The notes under the pieces were generated by a model. It saw nothing but the letters and a program-made list of their open reading frames with translations. It ran no database searches and was not told the origin of the DNA. From JAADHY01 sp964428935 (GTDB lineage: Bacteria; Planctomycetota; Planctomycetia; Planctomycetales; Planctomycetaceae), in contig CAYSAG010000131.1 of NCBI GenBank assembly GCA_964428935.1, positions 1 to 13,280 of the forward strand: a stretch of 13,280 bases of DNA, written 5' to 3'. Every line of letters starts with the position of its first letter. Position 1 is the first letter of the stretch. Position numbers and translations under genes: made by a program. Positions 1 through 9,400 of the stretch are shown here, piece by piece.

Positions 1-477
1 CACCGTTAAGCTTGGTTTTCAGGGCCGAGGCTTGCCCGCACAGAGTCTGCTTGCAGCGGTTCGCTGGGAAGACACGTCACAACCCCGATGCCCGGAAAAA
101 CGCACAACTTTGCCCATGGCTGCGATTCGTCGACATATCCATAAATTGTTTCGTCAGCTCGCAGCGCTGCGCAGGTCGAAAACTCTAGCAGGCCGCTGGC
201 GCCGACGGTCTGCTTTGCGCCTGGCTTGCGGAGCGGTGGCGGGACCTTGCGTGCGAAGGCTCGCGCGGGCGGAGCGTGTGCGAGTCGCGTCCGGTTGGTG
301 GCTTGAGCGGCTTGCGCAGCTTCCGCCGTTTGAAAATGGCGCGGGTTGCCTTGGACGAGGCGCGTCCGCTTGTAGACGACTGCGAAGCGGCCCGGCAGGC
401 GGTTGAATGGGTTTTGAGGTGTTTGCGGGACGACGCAGCGTCGGGGCGGCGAGAGTAAGCTGAGTGAGACGCCTTCC
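1..477. other. Upstream non-coding region, no gene supported
   Basis: No open frame here has a convincing protein; the longer ones are antisense or frame-shifted low-complexity readings rich in Arg, Ala and Pro. It presumably holds the operon promoter. The only AT-rich island is at about 134-152 (CATATCCATAAATTG), with a weak -35-like TTGCCC at 110-115 about 18 nt upstream, so this is at best a candidate promoter. A perfect 12-bp palindrome CGCAGCGCTGCG lies at 160-171, just downstream of that island, where an operator could sit, but in such GC-rich DNA it may be chance. A strong Shine-Dalgarno sequence is not seen before the synthase start. Confidence 0.4.
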
Positions 478-3400
478 ATGGACACAGCAATGACGACCAC
501 TTCACTGGCTTCGGCACCGATTGCCGTTGTGGGCGTGGCTTGCCGCATGCCGGGAGCGGAGGACGCGCGGGCGTTCTGGGACCTGTTGCGTGAGGGCCGA
601 AGCGCCATTCAGGAGGTTCCGCCGGAGCGGTTGGATCGCGAGCTGTACTACGACCCGCGGAAAGGGGTCACCGGACGCACCTACTCGTTGCTGGGTGGGT
701 TCGTGCCGGACCGGCCGGTCGACCTCGAGCAACTTCGACTGTCCGAGCAAGAAGCGCGCTCGGCCGACGTCGCTCACCTAACCATGTGCCAGGTCGTGCG
801 GGAGGCCTTTCGGGATGCTCACCTGGACCCGTTCGACCTGCCCACCCGAAACGTCGGTGTCTACGTCGGACACTCCGGCGGCAGCGAGCTGGCCGGCGAC
901 TTGGTCTACGCGACTTACATTGAGGAGGTAGCCGAGTACCTGCGCGAGGCAAATGCTCGGGTCGGCCTGTCGGAGTCGGTCGTTGCCGAGACGGTTCGCG
1001 AGCTAGTGGAGCGGGTGCGGCGTCAGTACCCTCGGCGGTTTCGCGACGGCGGCCCGGACCTGGGAGCTCACGCCGTCGCCGCGTTGGTGTCGAAGGTGTT
1101 CCGTCTGACGGGGCCGTTCCTCGCCGTCGACGCAGCCTGCGCTTCGTCTTTGGTGGCGTTGGTTCTGGCGGTAGAAGCCCTGCAGCTCGGGCAGATTGAC
1201 TTGGCCGTCGTGGGCGGCGCCTCGTACAACAAGTGGTACGGCTACGTCTTGTTTTGTCAGGCCCAGTCGATGGGCAGCAAAGGGTCCCGTCCGTTCGACT
1301 CCGGCGCCGAAGGACTCATTAGCTCGGAAGGTTACGTGGCTCTCGTTCTGAAACGGCTCGACCGAGCATTGGCCGACGGCGACCGTGTGCTGGGAGTCAT
1401 TTCCGGGGTCGGGCTCTCGTCGGACGGCAAGGGCAAGAGCCTGTGGGCTCCGCGAGCCGAAGGACAAATCGAGGCCGTGCGGCGGGCGTACCAGAACGGC
1501 GTGGACCCAGCTCGACTACAGTACATTGAATGCCACGCCACGTCGACCAAGGTCGGCGACGCAACCGAATTGTCGGCGCTCACCGCAGCCCTTCGTTCTC
1601 GACTTCCCATCGGCCAGAAAATTCCCATTGGCAGCGTCAAGGCGAACATTGGTCACACGCTGGAGACCGCCGGGCTGGCGGGGTTGTTGAAAGTCCTGCT
1701 GGCCGTTCAAAACGACTTCATTCCGCCGCAAATCAACTTCACGGACCCGAACCCGCAGATTGATTGGGAGCGAATTCCGTTCTTCGTGCCGACGGAAGGC
1801 CTGCCGTGGCCGAAGCCGTCGGACGGCGACGTGCGGCGAGCGGCCGTCAACGCCTTCGGCATTGGTGGCTTGAACGTCCACGTTGTCGTGGACGACCGGC
1901 CGTCGGACCGGAACGAAGCTCGGACGGTGGTCGGCTTTTCGCCCGGCACCGAGCGGGCGAGTTCTTCCTCGACCGGTCCGGCCGGCCGCGACGCCACCCG
2001 CTCGCAGGCGCAGGACCCAACGTCGCCTGGCACGCTGCACGAACCAATTGCCGTGGTCGGAATGAGCTGCGTTCTGCCGGACGCCGCCGACCCGGACCAG
2101 TTTTGGCAATTGGTTCTTTCGGGCCGTCGGGCTTTGTCGCACGTGCCGCCGGAGCGTTGGAACCCTCGAATCTACCACGACCCAGACGGCCTTTTCTTCC
2201 GCTGTCGGACGACGCTGGGCGGCTTTGTTCGCGACTTTCAGTACGACTGGAAACGCCACAAGGTCCCGCCGAAGCAGGTGGCCAACGCCGACCCACTGCA
2301 GTTCATGCTGTTGGGAGCGGCAGACGCGGCGCTGCGCGACGCCGGCTACTTCGACCGTCCGTTCGACCGGGCCCGGACGGCTGTCGTCGTCGGCACTACG
2401 TTTGGCGGAGACTTCGCCTGTCAGGTGCAAATGGGGTTGCGGTTGCCCGAGACGCAGAAACGAATTCGCGAGTCGCTGCGGCGACGGGGCGTTGCCGACG
2501 AGCAGGTCGAACGGCTCTGTGCCGAATTCGGCGATTTGCTGCTGAAACGAATGCCCGCGCTCATTGACGAGACGGGCAGCTTCACGGCCAGCACGTTGGC
2601 CTCGCGCTTGTCCAAGACGTTCGACCTAATGGGTGGAGCCTTTTCCATTGACGCGGCGGACACCTCCGCTTTGGCCGCCCTGCACGCCGCGGTCAACTTG
2701 TTGCAGTTGCGGCGAGCGGACATGGTGCTGTGTGCCAGCGGCCAGCGAGCCATGGACGTGACGACCTACGAGTCGCTGGGGCTGCGGGGCCTGTTGGCCA
2801 CCGACTGGCCGTCGCCGCCGTTCGACACAGACGTCCGCGGCGTCGTGCCGGGCGAAGGAGCGAGCGTGCTGGTTTTGAAACGGCTGGCCGACGCCGAACG
2901 GGACGGCGACCGCGTTCTGGCCGTCATTCGAGGTTTGGGCTGCGCGACCGACGTCGAGCGTCCGGACCGCGCTTGGCGCGAAGCCGCCACCCGGGCGCTG
3001 GCGCGCTCCGGGCTGCGGCCCGAGCAAGTGGCCGTGCTGGAGTGCGCCCGGCTGCCGAACCGCTCCGCGGACGAACGGGAGCTCGGTCTGCTGGTCGAGC
3101 TGTACGGGCAAGGAAACCGCCGACAGCCCCTCTGGGTCAGCTCGGTCAGCGCTCAAGTCGGACACCAACTGGGACACTCGGGCATGGTCGCCTTGATTAA
3201 AGCCATTCTCGAGCTGAACCACGGCCGAGTGCCGGCGACGGTCGGTTTGCGTCGGCCGCTGACCGCCGACAACGCCCAGGTCCGTGCGGCCACGGCCACT
3301 CAGCCGGTCTACGCCGAGACGCCGGAGGGCCACGGCGTGGGAGCGGTCAGCAATGCCGACACGCACGGCTCAGCCTACCACGTCCTCCTGGAAGGAACGG

Positions 3401-6400
3401 CCAAACTGGCTCGGCCGCCGGAACGGGAGGCCGAGCGCGACGAGCGGCCGGAGCCGGTGGAGCGGTCGGCCAGTTTGGCGGTGAGCTCGGCGGTCGGTGT
3501 CGCTGCAGCCGAGCCGGCCGGTGCGTCCGTGGACTCGGCGGGCTCGCGCCGGCAACGGAACCCTCGACCAGCCAACACAACCGCGTGCTCCGAAGGCCGC
3601 AAGAAAGTTTTCCGTCTGGCCGTCGTGGCCGAGAACTTGCAAGAGGTGGGACAGAAGCTGGCCGCGGCCGGGCAGACGCTGGCCAACGGAGGCAACGGGC
3701 AGTCGCTGCACCAGCAGGGCGTTCTGGTTCTGCCGGACAGCGGCGGTCCGGCCAAAGTGGCGCTGGTGTTTCCGGGTCAAGGGTCGCAGTACACGGGCAT
3801 GCTTCGCGAGCTGGTCGAGACGTGCCCGGCCGCAGCCGAACAGTGCCGGCAGGTGGACGAAGTGTTGCGCGAGCTCGGACTGCCGACGTTCGCCCAAATG
3901 GCCTGGCAGGCAGACGCCGGTTTGGGCACCGACCCGCTTCGGACGCAATTGGCCGTGCTGGCTGCCGACCTCATTCTTTACGCCGTCGCGCTCGACGCGG
4001 GCCTGCGTCCGGACGTCGTCGTGGGGCACAGCTACGGCGAGTTCGCTGCACTGGTCGCGGCCGGCGCGTGGACGGTCCGCGAAGCCGTTCGGGCCACGCA
4101 AGCCCGGGCCGAGTCGATTCAACGGTTCGTGGCCGACCCCGGCCGACTGTTGTCGGTGGGCGAGGGGCGCGAGGCGGTCCAGCGGTGGATTCACGAAAGC
4201 GGCGCGGCGGTGTGGGTGGCCAACCACAACGCACCCGACCAAACGGTCGTCGGCGGCTCGGCCGAGGCGGTCGAGCAGTTCCAACAATGGTTGCAGCAAC
4301 GTCGAGTGGCGACGCGGTTGCTCGCCGTGCCTTGTGCCTACCACACGCCGGTGTTGGAGCCGGCGGAAGAGCCGTTCGCTCAGGCGCTGGCGTCGGTGGC
4401 TTTGCAACGACCGCAGCGAGCGTTCTGGTCCAGCGTCACGAACCAGCCGGAGCACAAGCCGTTCGAAATCCGAAGGAACCTGGTGGCCCAACTCACCTCG
4501 CCGGTCCTTTACGTCGACCTGGTTCGTCGGCTGGCGGCCGAGGGGGTGACGGTGTTCGTGGAGGTTGGACCGAGCCAGGTGCTGACGCGGCTGAACCGTC
4601 GCATTCTGGCCGACGACGCAACGGCCGTCGCTCTGGACTCGCCGCGAACAACGGCCGACCACACGTTGGCCACGCTTCGAGCGTTGACAGTGTGTCTGGG
4701 CGAGCGAGCCGGCGGGACGGGCGAGCCGGTTGGAGCAGCGGCCGTCGGGCCGGGCACGCAGACGCTGGGGCAACGGGCGAGCACGGAAACCGAGCCGTCG
4801 CAACGCGGACAAGTCTTGTTCTTCGACGCCACAGAACGACGCCGTCAGAAAATGCGACAAGCGGCCTTGGCCGGGCGAGAAGAGCGTCCGCCATCGGAAC
4901 CGCCGGCCGAACCGGTTCGGTCGCCCGCCGCGGAGGCACGCCTTTCGTCGCCCGTCCCGGAGGGCCCCGCTCCGTCGGAAGCGCCGGAGGGCCCCGCTCT
5001 GTCGGGGCCGCCAGCCGAGGAAGTCGCTCCGTCGGGNNNNNNNNNNNNNNNNNNNNNNNNNNNNNNNNNNNNNNNNNNNNNNNNNNNNNNNNNNNNNNNN
5101 NNNNNNNNNNNNNNNNNNNNNNNNNNNNNNNNNNNNCCCGCTCCGTCAGAACCGCCGGAGGGCCCCGCTCTGTCGGGGCCGCCAGCCGAGGAGGTCGCTC
5201 CGTCGGGGCCGCCCCCGAAGGCTCCCGCTCCGGAGACTGCCGCTCCGTCCGCGCCGACGGCCAAGGAGCCCGCTCCGTCAGTGCGGCCAGCCGAAGCGGC
5301 TCGCACACAGCCGCCGTCGGAACCGGCCGCACCCGTGCGTGCGCAACTTCCGCCGGCCGACCAGCCGACGCGGGCCGAAGCCGTGCCGGTGCCGTCGGAA
5401 CTGAGCGTGGTCCGGTTGAGCGGCACGGCGTACGAAATGGGCCGTCAACACGGAGAGGCTCAGGCGGCCAACATTCAGCGAATTTTGGAGCGGTCGGCCG
5501 AACTGGTCCGTCGTCGGCCCGACGGCTTTGCCCGGCTGCAGGAAGCGTTGTCCAATGCGAGCGGCTACTTCGGCGAGCGGGAGCTGGAGGAGCTGCAGGG
5601 ACTGGCCGACAGTTTGGGGGTGCCGCTGGAACACGTGGTGGCTCACAACCTGGGCGTCTACCCCGAAAACATTCCGGGGTGTGCCCAGTTCGCTGTGACG
5701 GCCGACTGCAACCGGCACGACGGCCTGCTGCACGCAGCCAATGAAGACTCTCCGTTGGCCTTGTGGCTTCCCGACTGTCTGGTTCGCACGGTTCAGGTTC
5801 GTTGTCCCGAAAGCGGCATTCCGCACGTGACCTTCAGCATTGCCGGCCAAGTGGGCGGTCTGAACGGCATGAACGCGTGCGGCTTGGCCGTCACCAGCAC
5901 GTTGTTGCTGGACCGGTCCCGCGAGCCCAACCACCGAGCCGGGCTGATTCACGCGGTCATTGTGAAGCGGTTGCTGGAGGAGGCGGAGGACGTCCAAACG
6001 GCCATTGAAATGCTGCGGGGCTTTGCGCGGAAGGACGCGTGGAGCCTTTGCCTGAGCAGCGGGCCGTCGGACCGACTGTGGTACGTGGAGTACGACGGCG
6101 ACTCGCTGCGGGTTCAGCCCGAGCCGCCCAAGGTCGCGACCACCAACCATTGCCTGTTGCACCCGCCGCTGACGCCCGTGCCGGCTCATTCCAAGTACCG
6201 GCTGGCTCGGCTGCAGTCGCTGCTTCAGTCCCCGCCGGAAGGCAAGCTGACGGCCGCCTGGTGTCAGCGCGTGCTGCGAGACCGGTTCGACCTGGAACGC
6301 GGACGCTTCACCCCGCACCCAACCATGAACACCATTTGCCGGCTGGACAACCAGGTCAGCGTGGTCATGCAGCCGGCCGAGGGACGCGTGTGGGTGACGC

Positions 6401-9400
6401 CCGGACCCACGGCCAACGGCCGAGCGGACACGTTCTACGAGCTCGACGTCGACGCGCTGTTCCGGTCGACGGCGCGGTGTCGCGGAGCCAACGGACGCGG
6501 CGAGCAAGTGCGTTCGCGGACCCAAAGCGGTGGCAGCTCGCGTTCTTCGGACGCGTCGGGCTCGGAGTCGAGCGAGCAGAAAGCGACGGAGTCGTCCGGC
6601 GCGGACAGCGACGAGGACCGAGAACGCTCGCCCGCTCGGCACGGCTCGACCGGCGGCAACGGGCAAATGGAGCCGGCCCCCACGAGCGAAGTCGGACGGG
6701 CTGCCGCGGCCCCCGCTCCACCGGCTTCCGGCGTCAAAGCTCCGACCGCCCCGCCCGCTGACGCTTCCCAAGTCTCCTCGGCTGAAGCTCCAGCGGCCGT
6801 CGCGACGTCGGCGGAACTGCCGGCCGAGTCGCAGCGGCTCACGCGGAGGTACGTCTTGCGAGCCGTCGCCGCGCCGCTGCCGCCTGCGTCGTCAGGCCGC
6901 TCGGTTCAGTGGGCCGGCAACGTGGTCGTGTTCGGAAAGGGCCGAACGGCCGACGCTTTGTGCGCGCGGCTGAGCCGGGCCGGAGCACGGGTCGAGCGAA
7001 TTGTCCAGACGGACGACGCCGACGCGGCCGTCCGCAAACTGCAAGAGCTCTGGCGGCAGCAGCCCGCTCCGCACCTTTTCCTCGTGGCCGACGCCTCTGC
7101 CGACCGGGGCCGCTCGTCCCACTGGGCCGCCGAGTCGGTCGGGCGGTTCCTGCCGGCGTACTGGGTGTGTCAGCAGTGGGTGCGGAAGGTGGTCGAGAGC
7201 GGGCTGGTGGAGCGTTCCAGCTTGGTGGCCGTCACGACGCTGGGGGGCGACTTCGGGCTGAGCGGCTCGGACGGCGAAGTGTGGTCGGCCGGTTTGGCCG
7301 GCTTGCTGAAGGGCGTGCGTCGTGAGTTCCCGCAAATGACCGTCAAGGTGGTCGACACGTCGCCGCAGGACCCGCCGGACGCGGTGGCCGAGGCAGTCTG
7401 GCGTGAGCTGACGGCGGGCGACCGGGAGGTCGAAGTGGGGTGGGCTCGCGGCCGGCGAGTGGTGGTTCGTGCGGTGCCGCAGCCGGCGTCGTCGTTGCCG
7501 CAAGCGGTCTTGCCGAGCGGTGGCGTGTGGGTCGTCACGGGCGGAGCTCGGGGCATTACGTCGGTCGTCGCGTTGGAGCTGGGACGACGGTTGGGGCTGC
7601 GACTGCACCTGCTCGGCTCCACCCCTCGGCCAGACATTGACCCCGCGTGGCGAGACTACTCCGACCAGCAGCTCAGCCAGCTCAAGCGAAGCGTGACGGC
7701 CGAGGCACTGCGAGCCGGCCAGGTTCCGGCCGAGGCGTGGGAGCGGGTTCGGCGGGCCATTGAAATCGACCGGACGCTCCACCGGTTCGCTCAGGCCGGC
7801 GTGCAGGCCACCTACCACTGCTGCGACGTCACCGACCGCGACGCTTTGGCCGCCGTGCTGGAGCAAATTCGTCGCACCGACGGCCCGGTCGAAGGAATCA
7901 TTCACGGCGCGGGGGTCGAGTCGGCTTGTCGGTTCGAGCGGAAGAAGCGGGAGTCGGTCGAGCGGACCCTGGCCGTGAAGGTCGGCGGCGCGGCGACGCT
8001 GATTGAACTGACGGCCAACGACCCACTGCGCTACTTCATTGCGTTCGGCTCGACCAGCGGACGGTTCGGAGGCCTCGGGCAGACCGACTACTCGGCCGCG
8101 TCCGAACTGCTGTGCAAAATGTGTGGTCGGCTGCGAGCGGAACGGCCGGAGTGTCGGGCGGTGGGCTTTCATTGGCCACCGTGGGACGAAGTGGGCATGG
8201 CCGCTCGGCCCGAAAGCCGAATGGCTCTCAGCGCCAGCAACCTGACCTTCATGCCTCCGCTGGAAGGCGTCGCTCACTTGCTGGACGAACTGGCGACGGG
8301 CTTGGCCGAGCCGGAGGTGTTGGTCGTCGACAAGCCGCAACTGTTCGCGCTGCCCGGCACGGCGGACACGGCGGAGAAAGGGCCGTCGGAGCCGGTTCGC
8401 CGTCTGCTGGCCGAACTGCCCCTGGCGGACTTGACTTACCACCGGCCCACAGACGGTCTGCTGGTGGTCGAGTCGCGTTTCGACCCGGAAAGCGACCCGT
8501 TTCTGCTGGACCACCGCGACCGCGGCGTGCCGATTTTGCCCGCAGCGGTGGGAATCGAATTGCTGGCCGAGGCGGCTGTGCTGGCCTGCGGCGGTCGAGG
8601 CACGCCCGTCTTGCTGAACGACGTCGAAATTCACAACGGCCTTCGCTTCCACGTGGCCCGCCCGCAGACCGCTCGTGTGGCCGTGCACGGGGAGCGGCCC
8701 GAGGGCCCGGTCGAGACGTCGTCCGACCGCCCCCGGCAACAGGAGGACTGGTCGAGCCAGCCGACGGCCCAGCAACAGCCGGCCCAGGCCGCTGCTGCCG
8801 ACGAACAAGGCCTCGCCGCGGTTCAGTGCGAAATGTCGGCCGACTTGCGAGACCGAGCCGGACGACTCCTCACGCCCGACCGTCCCCTTTTCAGCGGCCA
8901 AGTCCGCCTGGCCGCTCAGCCGCAACGACTCGACCAGGTCAGCGTGCAGCCGTGGCCGGTCCGCGAGCCCGGCTGGCCCGTTCCGTACGTGGACCATTGG
9001 AACGAAATGCGGCTGGAAGAGCACGGCCGGGTTTTCCACGGGCCGGCTTTGTCGTCGCTGAGAGAACTGGCGGTCGAGGAGCGGCGCGTGGCGGGCCGGG
9101 TGGTGGCCGGCTCGCTGGAGCGTCTGGGTGGAAGCCGCACCGGCCGACACTGGCTCGTCCACTCCGACGCGCTGGACGCGTGCCTCTGGGCCTGCCACCT
9201 GTTCCTTTGCTGGACGCAGCAGGCCGCGCACCTGCCTCAGTCGGTTCGCACTTTGCGACTGGGCGAACGGCTGCCGCGCGAGGGCGAACGTTGCCAGGTC
9301 TTCGCCGTGCTGACACACCAGGACGAACGGTCCGCGACGTTCGACTTCACTCTGTTCGGCGAAGACAACCAGCCGCTGCTCGACGCGTCCGGCTTCCGGT

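Noticed and set aside
336..458. Small plus-strand ORF of 41 codons before the synthase
   Set aside because: No ribosome site, no recognisable features, and alternative frames across the same stretch are equally open in this GC-rich DNA.
3324..3340. GGAGGGCCACGGCGTGG in KS2, similar to the lead of the hairpin repeat
   Set aside because: The 6-nt loop and full 7-bp stem are absent, and the bases encode a normal part of the KS C-terminal region.
5608..5616. DSL triplet resembling a carrier-protein phosphopantetheine site
   Set aside because: It lies in the GLADSLGVPLE helix that is normal for C45 domains, and no ACP-like helices surround it.
6892..9318. 808-codon antisense open frame, and similar long antisense frames across the synthase
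   Set aside because: They mirror the codon bias of the plus-strand gene, whose domains and catalytic residues are unmistakable; the antisense proteins have no family features.
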